Shown here piece after piece: positions 53,393 to 61,733 of a stretch of DNA of 64,000 nt; within the stretch, counting starts at the first letter, position 1, and each line of letters begins with the position of its first letter. Source of the DNA: Actinomycetota bacterium (GTDB lineage: Bacteria > Actinomycetota > CADDZG01 > JAHWKV01 > JAOPZY01). The position numbers and the translations under genes were made by a program. A model generated the notes under the pieces. It was not told the origin of the DNA, made no database searches, and saw only the letters and a list, made by a program, of their open reading frames with translations. The stretch lies in NCBI GenBank assembly GCA_035765775.1, contig DASTWV010000059.1, positions 289,555-353,554 on the forward strand. Direction: 5' to 3'.

Positions 53393-54271
53393 ATGGACGA
53401 GCCTGACGCCCAGAGAAAAACCCGCCGCCTGGTGCTCGTGCTCGTCGTGGCGCTGGCCGCTTCGGCAGTGGGAGTCGGCCTACTGGCGCGGAGCGGTGGC
53501 TCGCAGAGAGTCACCGCCGTGCCGCCAGCAAGTGGAGTTCCCACAGCCACGGCTTCGGATCCGCCCGGGTTCGTGGGCAACGGGCTGGAGGTCTACGTGC
53601 CTCCCGGAACGACGGCCAGCGTGGTCCAGCGGGTGGCGGACGTGCTCTCTGCCCGCCTGCACGGGGTGAAAGGGGCCACGATCGCCCGCCAGGGAAGCCG
53701 AGTTTTTGTGCACGTACCTGAGACGATCGATCCGCAAGGCCTGGTGAACCTGGTTCTGGACCCGGGCATATTCGAGATCCGGCCGGTCCTCGGGATCCCC
53801 ACGTCGACGGTTACACCCACTTTCATCGACGATCCGGCGCAGCCGGCAGTGCTCGCTGAGGCAGACGGGGAGACCTTTTCCCTTGGGCCGGCGATCTTGA
53901 CCAGCACCGCGGTTCAGAACACCGACCTTGTGGTCAACCCGAGTGATGGCGCGTGGTCCATCGTCGTCACCTTCACGAGGCAGGCTGGGCCGGTTTGGAC
54001 TCATTTCACCGGCCAGTTGGCGTGCGCCTCCGGCGCCCAGCGGCAACTGGCCATCGTGATGGACGGCCAGGTGTCAGACGCCCCGACCGTGAACAGCGTC
54101 GTCACCTGCGGAGTCGGCATCCCGGGCGGCACTACCGAAATCAACGGTGACTTCACCCAGGCGCAGGCCCAGCAGCTGGCGACCGTGCTCACCAGTGGTC
54201 AGCTCCCCGTCCGCCTTGGGGTTGGGGTCATGAAGCAGCGACCCCCGCCGGCAATCCCCGGGGGCCCGTGA
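53393..54271 (+). CDS. Membrane-anchored SecD P1-domain-like protein, copy 1
   Basis: 292-residue protein: short cytoplasmic start, one membrane helix ([21 protein letters not shown], shown as [18 protein letters not shown]), a Ser/Thr/Pro linker and an extracytoplasmic domain. That domain contains [60 protein letters not shown] and LPVRLGV, the layout of the periplasmic P1 head of SecD. It lacks the six-helix SecD membrane part, so it is not a translocase. The next gene is a paralogue; together they precede a CNNM-type protein. Role unknown. Confidence 0.72.
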   Translation: MDEPDAQRKTRRLVLVLVVALAASAVGVGLLARSGGSQRVTAVPPASGVPTATASDPPGFVGNGLEVYVPPGTTASVVQRVADVLSARLHGVKGATIARQGSRVFVHVPETIDPQGLVNLVLDPGIFEIRPVLGIPTSTVTPTFIDDPAQPAVLAEADGETFSLGPAILTSTAVQNTDLVVNPSDGAWSIVVTFTRQAGPVWTHFTGQLACASGAQRQLAIVMDGQVSDAPTVNSVVTCGVGIPGGTTEINGDFTQAQAQQLATVLTSGQLPVRLGVGVMKQRPPPAIPGGP

Positions 54272-54291
54272 ACGCCTGAGGCGGGCTGGCG

Positions 54292-54320
54292 TTGCAACAA
54301 CCCTGGTCTGCGGGCACACT
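54292..54320 (+). promoter_or_regulatory. Promoter of the second SecD-P1-like gene
   Basis: TTGCAA, 17-bp spacer, CACACT, nine bases before the ATG at 54330. The surrounding CTGGCGTTGCA and GGGCACACTC also match the copy upstream of the first paralogue, showing the promoter was duplicated with the gene. Confidence 0.55.
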
Positions 54321-54329
54321 CCTCGGAGC

Positions 54330-55265
54330 ATGGACGACCACGACGAGCAGCCGCCGGTGACCGATCCGCCGGCCACCGGGGATCCGGAGCCCGACGCCCC
54401 CGGTGACGAGGATCATCGGCCGCGGCGCCGCTGGGTGGTGGGTGCCGGGCTCGTGGTGGTCATCGCCCTGGTGGCGGCGGGGGTGATTCTGGGGGGCGGG
54501 AACAAGTCCCGGAACACCAACGGGGTGTCGACGCCCCTGAACACCCACCCGGCGGTCACGGCCACCGCGTCCGGAGGGCCGACGTCGCCCGCCGTCCGCC
54601 TCCAGGTGAGCGTGCCCGCCGGGACGACGGCCACCGTCATCCAGCAGGTGGCCAGCGTGCTCTCGGCCCGGCTCGTGGGGATCCCGGGGGTGTCGGTGAC
54701 CCGCCAGGGCACCGGGGTCCTGGTCACCCTGCCACCCTCGAGCAACGCCCAGCAGCTGCTGAACCTGGTGCAGGACCCCGGGACCTTCGAGGTGCGGCCG
54801 GTGCTCGGGGTCTCGCAGACGGGCACGGCGACGCCGACCGCGGTCGATGATCCGGCGCAGCCGGTGGTGCTGGGGGGCCTGGGCCCGGCCGCCACCGAGA
54901 CCTTCTCCCTGGGCCCCGCCGTCCTCACCGGCACCGCCGTCCAATCGGCGGCCGCGGTCTCGCCGGGGGGGCAGGGGTGGGTGGTCCAGGTCGGCTTCGC
55001 CCCGGAGGCAGCAGCGGTGTGGACCCATTTCACCGGGCAGCTGGCGTGCGCCACCGGTTCCGGCCGGCAGATGGCCCTGGTACTGGATGCTCAGGTGGCG
55101 TCGGCGCCCTCGGTCAGTGGCGACGTGCGCTGCGGCGTGGGCATCACGGCGGCGGCAACCGTCATCGAGGGCGCCTTCACCCAGGCCCAGGCGCAGGAGT
55201 TCGCCGCCGTGCTCACCACCGGCCCCCTCCCGGTGCCGATCTCGGTGGTGGCGGGAGCGCCATGA
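54330..55265 (+). CDS. Membrane-anchored SecD P1-domain-like protein, copy 2
   Basis: 311-residue paralogue of the preceding protein. It has an acidic cytoplasmic start, a single membrane helix (WVVGAGLVVVIALVAAGVIL) and an outer domain with FEVRPVLGVS, FSLGPAVLTGTAVQS, MALVLDAQVASAPSVSG and IEGAFTQAQAQEFAAVLTTG, again SecD P1-like. Its stop overlaps the ATG of the CNNM gene as ATGA, so the two are co-translated. As in copy 1 there is no translocase membrane domain. Confidence 0.72.
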   Translation: MDDHDEQPPVTDPPATGDPEPDAPGDEDHRPRRRWVVGAGLVVVIALVAAGVILGGGNKSRNTNGVSTPLNTHPAVTATASGGPTSPAVRLQVSVPAGTTATVIQQVASVLSARLVGIPGVSVTRQGTGVLVTLPPSSNAQQLLNLVQDPGTFEVRPVLGVSQTGTATPTAVDDPAQPVVLGGLGPAATETFSLGPAVLTGTAVQSAAAVSPGGQGWVVQVGFAPEAAAVWTHFTGQLACATGSGRQMALVLDAQVASAPSVSGDVRCGVGITAAATVIEGAFTQAQAQEFAAVLTTGPLPVPISVVAGAP

Positions 55266-56587
55266 ACCTCTGGAAGATCGCCAGCATCGTCGTCCTCACC
55301 TTGATCAACGCCTTCTTCGTCGGGGCGGAGTTCGGCCTGGTGACCGTGCGGCGCACACGGCTGAAAGAGCTGGTGGCACACGGCAACCGGCGGGCGGCCA
55401 GCGCCCAGAAGGCCACCGGGCATCTGGGGCGCATGCTGTCGGGCACCCAGCTGGGCGTGACCCTCACCGCCCTCGGCATGGGCGCCCTGGGCGAGCCGGC
55501 GCTGGCCGATGCCCTCGAACGGGTCTTCGCCCACCTGCCGCACGCCGTGCGCTCGGCCGGCTCGCACGCCGTGGCGGCGATCATCGCCTTCGTGGCCATC
55601 ACCCTGTTCGATGTCGTCGTGGGCGAGATGGTGCCCAAGAACCTCGCCCTGACCAAGGCGGAGCGCGTCGCCCTCGCCGTGGCCACCCCGCTGCGGGCGT
55701 TCACCGCCTGTTTCCGGCCGCTGATCTGGCTGATCCAGGCGAGCGCCTCTCCCGTGCTGCGCCTGCTCGGGGTGAACCCGGGCGCAGTGTCGAGCGCCCA
55801 CACCCCCGGCGAGCTGGCCCTCATCGTCGAGGAGTCCCGCCGGGGCGGGTCGATCGAGCCGAGCCAGAGCGAGCTGCTCACCCGCACCCTCGAGTTCCCC
55901 GAGCGGCGTGCCGTCGAGGCGATGGTGCCCCGGGTCTCCGTCGAGGCGGTTCCCTTCTCGGCCCGGCTGGAGAGCATCCTGGAGCGGGTGGAGCGCACCG
56001 GCTTCTCCCGGTTCCCGGTCTGGCGGGAACGCCCGGACGAGTACGTCGGGTGGGTCCACCTGAAGGACATGCTGCGCCTGGCCCGGCGGCGCCCGAGCGC
56101 CACGGCGGGCGAGGCGATGCGCCCGCCCGTGCTGGTCCCCGACTCCCTGCCGCTCGACGAGCTGCTGGTGCTGATGCAGCGCCAGCGGGCGCATCTGGCG
56201 ATCGTGCTGGACGAGTTCGGAGCGACCGCCGGCATCATCACCTTGGAGGACATCCTCGAGGAGCTGGTCGGCGAGATCCAGGACGAGTCCGACCGCCGGG
56301 AGCCCGCCGGTCCCCGGCGGGTGGAGGGCGGCTACCGGGTGCCGGGCACGCTGCGCCCGGACGAGCTGGAGGACCTGACGGGCCTGGTCCTGCCCGAGGG
56401 CGACTACGAGACGGTGGCGGGCTTCGTCATCGAGCAGCTGGGGCGCCTCGCCCGGCGGGGCGACGAGGTGGACGTCGGCGGGTGGAAGCTGCGGGTGGCG
56501 AACCTCGGTCGGCGGCGCATCCTGTCGGTGGACGTGAAGCCGCCGGCCCAACCAGCCGAGCCGCCTGCGGAGGCAGCCACGCCGTAG
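55262..56587 (+). CDS. CNNM/CorC-type membrane protein (DUF21-CBS-CorC_HlyC)
   Basis: 441-residue membrane protein of the CNNM/CorC (haemolysin-C-like) family, members of which export Mg2+ or related ions. The DUF21 membrane domain covers about residues 1-180 (ASIVVLTLINAFFVGAEFGL, FDVVVGEMVPKNLALTKAER). Two CBS modules follow (about 210-330, with MVPRVSVEAVPF and FGATAGIITLEDILEELVGE), then a CorC_HlyC domain (VEGGYRVPGTLRPDEL, LPEGDYETVAGFV). Start fixed by the ATGA overlap with the SecD-P1-like gene. Confidence 0.88.
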   Translation: MNLWKIASIVVLTLINAFFVGAEFGLVTVRRTRLKELVAHGNRRAASAQKATGHLGRMLSGTQLGVTLTALGMGALGEPALADALERVFAHLPHAVRSAGSHAVAAIIAFVAITLFDVVVGEMVPKNLALTKAERVALAVATPLRAFTACFRPLIWLIQASASPVLRLLGVNPGAVSSAHTPGELALIVEESRRGGSIEPSQSELLTRTLEFPERRAVEAMVPRVSVEAVPFSARLESILERVERTGFSRFPVWRERPDEYVGWVHLKDMLRLARRRPSATAGEAMRPPVLVPDSLPLDELLVLMQRQRAHLAIVLDEFGATAGIITLEDILEELVGEIQDESDRREPAGPRRVEGGYRVPGTLRPDELEDLTGLVLPEGDYETVAGFVIEQLGRLARRGDEVDVGGWKLRVANLGRRRILSVDVKPPAQPAEPPAEAATP

Positions 56588-56645
56588 GCGGGAAGGGGCC
56601 GGCGCCGTAAATATGGGCAGGGAGGGTTTCGTGCGGCGGCAAGAT

Positions 56646-56661
56646 AAACCCGGCCGGGTTT
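56646..56661. terminator. Bidirectional hairpin between convergent genes
   Basis: Perfect palindrome AAACCCGGCCGGGTTT touching the TadG-like stop. It forms AAACCC/GGGTTT with a GGCC loop on either strand and lies between the convergent CNNM and TadG-like genes. Confidence 0.5.
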
Positions 56662-57998
56662 CAGCCCTGGAGAGCTACGGTGCCCAGGGAAGCGTTCTGG
56701 GCGGCCGAGAATGCGATGGCCAGGTTCCCGTTGCCCGAGGTGGTGACGGTATTGGCGATCACCATCGAGTTCAGGGTGCTGGTCTCAGCGCCGTTCCCGG
56801 TCAGCGCCAGCGCCTCGCCCTTGGTGTAGACCGTGCCCGTCAACAACGTGCCGCCATTGCCGTTGAGGCTGGACGAGGTGGCGTTGTTGCGGTCGGCGAA
56901 GATCGCCAGCCCCTGGAAAGGCCCGGAGGCGGGGGGCGTGATGCCGGTGGCCCCGTTGCCGGTGATGGAGAAGGTGGCCCCGGACTGCCCGGCGGTGCAC
57001 GGCGCGGGATAGGCGGAGCAGGCGAAGTACAGGGTCACGCCGTTGCCGGTCAATGCGCCGCCGCCGGAGAAGCTCATCGAGTGCGTGATGATGTAGGTGC
57101 CCGGCGCCATCGTGAGCGATGCCTGGCCCTGCACCGAGATGTTCTGGTAGATGCCGGGGGTGATCGACGCCGAGGTGCTGCCGGTCAGGTTGACGTCGGG
57201 ATCCACCACGGCCGGGCACACCGCCGCCCCGGCCTGCGGGCACTGCAGGAGGGAGGCAAGGGGGTCGCCGACGGGGGGAGCCTGCACCGGCTGGGGCGTA
57301 TAGCGGCCATTGCCCGTGGTCCGGAAGCCGTCGGGGGCTGACGGGCCGCCGATCTCGTCGGCCACCACGCTGGAGTAGCCGATCACGCTGGCGGCATCCG
57401 CCGCCGTCGAGTTGTCCAGCAGCGCGGCGCCGGTTACCTGCACCAGGGCGGTACCGTTGGCCCTGAACGCCGGGTTGGCCGTGGAGCTGAGCACGCACAG
57501 ACCGCAGTCGGGCGAGGTGATCACCCGGGCGGTGGCGGCCGCCGCAACTGGGACCGAGACCACCCCCAGCACGCGCCCGAAGCTCGTGGGGACCGCCATG
57601 GCGGGTAGCCGGACCCGGAGACGGGTGGGCGAGGTGCTGGAGTCGGCCGAGATGCAGCCGTTGCCATGCGCGGCGTCGGGCTGGTACGGGAGTGCAGCTG
57701 CGTCCGTGCAGCCGCTCCACGAGAGCGCCGCGCTCGGCAGGTTTGCCTGGACGAACGTCTCGACATCCGACACCACCCGGGGCCACCCCGGGAAAGCCAG
57801 CAGGTCCTGGGCACCGGCCAGGGCGGCCGAGTCGGCGCTGGCCTGAGCGGCCTCGGCGTAGCTCCGGGTGCGGGCCAGATCGATCCCCACCCCCGCCATG
57901 CCCACCAGTACGACCATGAGGACGCCAACCACCACTGCGATGGCGCCGCGGTCGTCGGCTGCGCAAGCCGCGACGCGCCGGGCGACCGCCGCCGCCAT
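56661..57998 (-). CDS. TadG-like pilus-assembly/secreted protein
   Basis: 445-residue TadG-like protein. The N-terminus has a positively charged start, DDRGAIAVVVGVLMVVLVGM (one membrane helix) and the helix ARTRSYAEAAQASADSAALAGA that is typical of TadG. The C-terminal ~200 residues are Gly/Asn/Ser/Thr-rich, with repeated SGNG/TGNG units, probably a beta-helical surface region. ATG 57998 is 9 nt past the TadE stop and fits the start; an upstream ATG (58037) overlaps TadE. The Tad ATPase and platform genes are not in the window. Confidence 0.75.
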   Translation of the reverse strand: MAAAVARRVAACAADDRGAIAVVVGVLMVVLVGMAGVGIDLARTRSYAEAAQASADSAALAGAQDLLAFPGWPRVVSDVETFVQANLPSAALSWSGCTDAAALPYQPDAAHGNGCISADSSTSPTRLRVRLPAMAVPTSFGRVLGVVSVPVAAAATARVITSPDCGLCVLSSTANPAFRANGTALVQVTGAALLDNSTAADAASVIGYSSVVADEIGGPSAPDGFRTTGNGRYTPQPVQAPPVGDPLASLLQCPQAGAAVCPAVVDPDVNLTGSTSASITPGIYQNISVQGQASLTMAPGTYIITHSMSFSGGGALTGNGVTLYFACSAYPAPCTAGQSGATFSITGNGATGITPPASGPFQGLAIFADRNNATSSSLNGNGGTLLTGTVYTKGEALALTGNGAETSTLNSMVIANTVTTSGNGNLAIAFSAAQNASLGTVALQG

Positions 57999-58006
57999 CC
58001 GGCGAA

Positions 58007-58615
58007 CTATGGACCCGAGTTGTATGGCGTGCACCATGCCCACCCCGATCCCGACGGGTCTGTCTCGGCACCCTGGGTCTCGACTTGACTGGCTGCCTGC
58101 TCGATGCGGATGGTGGTCTTGGAGCGCAGGTAGTGCCCGCCGAAGGCGGAACCGAACGCTCCAGTGACCGAAAGGACCGGGTACTCGGCACACAGCGTCA
58201 GCCCCCCGCCCACGAGCCATGCGGTGCCGGTGGTGCTGAGCGTCGGATCGGAGATGAGCACGTCGATACGCACGCCGCTCTGCGGAAGACCGATGCTGCT
58301 CTTCACCAGGCACATGAGGTTCTGGAGGTCGGCGGAGGGTGCTGTGCCGCCGACGAAGGTCAGCGGGCACGCGGAGGTCGCCCCGAAGTTGGCGACACTG
58401 CCGAAGCGGGCCCCGGCGGCCACGCCGGAGCGGAGCCCGGCCCACTGGTTGTAGACGTTGCCGAAGTCCACGACGCCTAGGACCAGCATCACCACCATGG
58501 GGATGACCAGAGCGAACTCCAGCGCCGCCGAGCCCCGGGAGCCGAGCCCACGCCGTCCCTGACCGGCGTCGTCCTCCCGCTGCCGGATGGACCGGAATCC
58601 CCGCTGACTCTCCAT
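58007..58615 (-). CDS. TadE-like pilin-like protein
   Basis: 202-residue TadE family protein. After a charged head the pilin-like helix RGSAALEFALVIPMVVMLV with the conserved Glu of type IV/Flp pilins appears at about residues 28-46, followed by an extracytoplasmic domain with four Cys. The gene is directly upstream of the TadG-like gene, as usual for tadE-tadG. ATG 58615 has a GAGG four to five bases upstream. Confidence 0.85.
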   Translation of the reverse strand: MESQRGFRSIRQREDDAGQGRRGLGSRGSAALEFALVIPMVVMLVLGVVDFGNVYNQWAGLRSGVAAGARFGSVANFGATSACPLTFVGGTAPSADLQNLMCLVKSSIGLPQSGVRIDVLISDPTLSTTGTAWLVGGGLTLCAEYPVLSVTGAFGSAFGGHYLRSKTTIRIEQAASQVETQGAETDPSGSGWAWCTPYNSGP

Positions 58616-58841
58616 AGCGACCTCGCGCTCCGTCCCGGTGCCACCGGCTGTTGGGTGGCCTCTCCCTTAGATGTTTCGGGCGGGGAAGGGTCCGGCACAT
58701 GATCCGTTTGCGCGATCTTGGGTGGCCATGCAGGACCAGTTCCGGAGGCAGTGCGCCATGGCCCACGCGGGGCGCCAGAGCGGCCCCAGGAACAATGCGG
58801 TGATAGCCGGACGGCTGCTTTGGGAACCGAACCAGCGCCTG

Positions 58842-61043
58842 CTACCCGTTCTGCGGAGCTACCGGCGGATCCTCTGAGCTTGAGGTGGTCACTGCCGCTC
58901 CCGCTCGCAGCGCACGCCTCACCCCTTGGACGAGGGTGTCGGCGGTAAATGGCTTTTGGATGAGTATCATGTCGGGATTGAGCGAGCCCCGAGATGTGAT
59001 GATGTCGGCGGTGTACCCGGACATGAACAGGGCGGGGAGGCCCGGAAACCTCGCTCGCAACTCCTCCACAAGGGCCTTCCCGGACATTTGCCCCGGCATG
59101 ATGACGTCGGTGACGACCACGTCGGGTGGGCCGGCCGCAACGGCCTCCAGAGCCTCGGTACCATTGGCGGCATCGATGACGGCGTACCCGTCCGATTCCA
59201 GGATCCGGTGGGCGGCGCGGCGTACTCCGGGTTCATCCTCAACCAGGAGTACCAGAGAGGCAGTCCCCCGCTCGAGTTTCTCCGCCGACCCTGGGTTGGG
59301 AGCAGTGGAGGGCAACGCTTGCACGGGAAGCCATATCTTGAACGACGTGCCGATACCGACTTCGGAATACACGCTGATGTGGCCGCCCCAGCGACTGACG
59401 ATGCCGTAGACCGTTGCCAAGCCCATCCCGGTCCCGACGCCGGCGGGCTTGGTCGTGAAGAAAGGCTCGAAGATTTGCAGGCTCACCTCGGGCGGCATGC
59501 CCGAGCCGGTGTCGGTGACCTCGAGGAGCACATTGGGTCCAGTTGAGGCCCCCAGGTGTGCGGCGGTATAGCTTTCGTCCAGATGGGCCACGGAGGTGGC
59601 GATGGTCAGCTGCCCCCCGTTGGGCATGGCATCCCTGGCATTGACGGCGAGGTTCATCAGCACCTGCTCAACTCCGCCAACATCGGCTTCGACCGGGGGG
59701 AGGGACTTGGCCAGGCGCAGGTCGATCGCCACATCCTCGCCCAGAACCCGCTCCAGAATGCGAGTGGAGGCTTCGATCTCGGAGTTGAGGTCCACTTGCT
59801 GGGAACTGACCACTTCCTTGCGGCTGAAGACCAGCAGCTGGCGGGTGAGCGTGGCAGCCTGTTCGGCAGCCCGGCACATGTCCTTGACGTCATCCTCTGC
59901 GGGATGACCCTCGAGTTGCTGCAGCACGAAGTGACCGAAGTTCAAGATCACGGCCAGCAGATTGTTGAAATCGTGTGCGATGCCGCCAGCAAGGTGTCCC
60001 ACAGCCTCGAGCCGTTGCGCCTGCCCCAATTGCGCCTCCAGGCGCGCACGGTGCCGCTCAGCCTCCTCCCGCTCCTCGAGGGCTCGATCCCGGCTGGCCT
60101 CCGATTGCTGGGCCTGCTTGACGAGGCCCACCGCGGCGTTCCGGCTGCTCACGATCGCGCCGAAACCGGCTGAAGCCAGCACGGAGAGCAGGATCCCGGC
60201 AGACACAAAAAGCCAGGGAAGATCAGCGCTGAGGCGACCATTGAGCGGCTGCGTCGGGCGGATGACGAGCAGAAGGGCACCCGGCGGGCCGGTCGTGTCG
60301 TCGGGACGTGTGCTCAGACGGCCCTGGGGTGTTGCACCCGTGTTGGTGTCGAGCCTGGCGACTGCTCGCTTGCCGGTCAAGGGTAGGTGGGTGGTGCTGG
60401 CTAACAAGAGGTTTGTTGGAACCTCTCGGTCCGCGAGATAGAGAGCGAAATCCAGCCCTTCGAAGGGCTTCGCCGTGCTGAAGGGCACCTCCGCGTAGAC
60501 GGCGTACTGGGACACGCCGGGTGGCCGGTCCAGCAGGGCAACCGTCCGGGCAGACCCCGAAGTCACGACGCCGAGCACGGTGAGCCCTTGGGCACTGGTG
60601 CCATTGATGGCCTGCATCATCGCCTCGGGGGGAGTACCGGCAGTCACTGTCGCCGGCTTTAGGGTCAGGGTCGGGATCCACTCCCCGCCGGCGGGATCTG
60701 GGGCTTGCAGGACCACCAGGGAGGAAAACGACGCGAGGGAGGGCAGGGCAGACGCACGCTGAATCGGGGCGGGCCGGCCTGCGGTGGCGGATGCCACCGA
60801 ACCGACCATGTCCAACGCATTCCTGAGTTGGCCGACCAGGGCGTTCAGTGTGCCGGCCGTCAGGTCCGCCTGCTGCACCAGCAGGGTCCGCTGGTTCCGG
60901 TGCACCGAGTTGGCGGTAACGAGGCCCAAAGCCGCGGTAACCAATAGACCGACCAGCAGGACGAATATGGTCGTCCGGACAGCAGCATGACGGCGTAGTG
61001 CCCCGATCGTAACCGGCCGACCGTCCGAGGGGCCGGGAGGCAT
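58842..61043 (-). CDS. Hybrid sensor histidine kinase with C-terminal receiver
   Basis: 733-residue membrane kinase. A membrane helix at about residues 22-42, an extracytoplasmic sensor of ~235 residues, a second helix (LPWLFVSAGILLSVLASAGF) near 285-305, then a coiled linker. The catalytic H box is GHLAGGIAHDFNNLLAVI, the N box NLAVNARDAMPNGG, G boxes DTGSGMPPE and GTGMGLATVYGI. The receiver domain (from about residue 600) has VEDEPG, the phosphoacceptor Asp in VVVTDVIMPG and the Lys in IQKPFT. ATG 61043 is chosen; GTG 61049 is possible and overlaps the end of a small upstream frame. Target unknown. Confidence 0.88.
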   Translation of the reverse strand: MPPGPSDGRPVTIGALRRHAAVRTTIFVLLVGLLVTAALGLVTANSVHRNQRTLLVQQADLTAGTLNALVGQLRNALDMVGSVASATAGRPAPIQRASALPSLASFSSLVVLQAPDPAGGEWIPTLTLKPATVTAGTPPEAMMQAINGTSAQGLTVLGVVTSGSARTVALLDRPPGVSQYAVYAEVPFSTAKPFEGLDFALYLADREVPTNLLLASTTHLPLTGKRAVARLDTNTGATPQGRLSTRPDDTTGPPGALLLVIRPTQPLNGRLSADLPWLFVSAGILLSVLASAGFGAIVSSRNAAVGLVKQAQQSEASRDRALEEREEAERHRARLEAQLGQAQRLEAVGHLAGGIAHDFNNLLAVILNFGHFVLQQLEGHPAEDDVKDMCRAAEQAATLTRQLLVFSRKEVVSSQQVDLNSEIEASTRILERVLGEDVAIDLRLAKSLPPVEADVGGVEQVLMNLAVNARDAMPNGGQLTIATSVAHLDESYTAAHLGASTGPNVLLEVTDTGSGMPPEVSLQIFEPFFTTKPAGVGTGMGLATVYGIVSRWGGHISVYSEVGIGTSFKIWLPVQALPSTAPNPGSAEKLERGTASLVLLVEDEPGVRRAAHRILESDGYAVIDAANGTEALEAVAAGPPDVVVTDVIMPGQMSGKALVEELRARFPGLPALFMSGYTADIITSRGSLNPDMILIQKPFTADTLVQGVRRALRAGAAVTTSSSEDPPVAPQNG

Positions 61044-61049
61044 GCTCAC

Positions 61050-61733
61050 GGGCGGGCCCTCTCGGAAATGGCAGATGGCGAGGGTCCAGGCCGCACCGCG
61101 AGCACTGCCACGGCTGAATGGGCGGGATTCTTCCTTTGGTCCACGCGGTCATTGCGAACGGCGTCTGACGAGGCGAGACACGCACAGACCCCGCCCACCA
61201 GGGCTGCGTACTCCGGCAATTCGCCGACCAGGATGCAGGGGAGGGACCCTCGCTTGCTTGTTGCCATCGATGGCAAGGCGCGGGGGTTTGGGGCGCGGGG
61301 GTTTGGGGTGTGCGTACCACCTTCGGGGACCATACGGGCTCCTCCCGTGTTCAGGCCCCCCGGCCAACAACGTTCAGAAACCTAAGATTCCGAGAAAATC
61401 CTGTCCAGTACACCGCGGGACTTTCGTCTCGCGATACCCAACGAGTATGCCACATTGATTCGCAAAGGGTGCGGCTCTCCTGGAGGGCCCGTCCCCGCCC
61501 TCACGCTGCCGTGACCAGCGTGCCCTTGAGCTAGCGAGCCCCGTTGCACTCGTTTGCGCTCCGTAGGGCACGGAGCGTGGACACCGCCCCGGCTTCGGCG
61601 AGTCCCCAGCGCGCTCTGGTCAGGCCCTGCGGTCCTTCTCCACATGCCGGCAGCACCAGCTTGACGCCGGGGGCCGCGGCGATCACCACCCCATCGAAAA
61701 CTCGAAGAGAAGTGGTCGCCGGCGTCAGGCTCC
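61050..61733. other. 684-bp intergenic region with repeats, no certain gene
   Basis: Holds a perfect 16-bp palindrome (61261-61276), a tandem pair of GGCGCGGGGGTTTGG (61277-61291, 61292-61306) and a less GC-rich stretch (61370-61470). A 95-residue minus-strand frame (61046-61333) overlaps the kinase GTG as GTGA and could be a small upstream gene, but its sequence has no family support. Confidence 0.4.
61261..61276. repeat. Perfect 16-bp palindrome TTGCCATCGATGGCAA
   Basis: Uninterrupted palindrome upstream of the histidine kinase gene, next to a 15-bp tandem duplication. It is the type of site bound by a dimeric regulator, but no regulator can be named. Confidence 0.9.
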
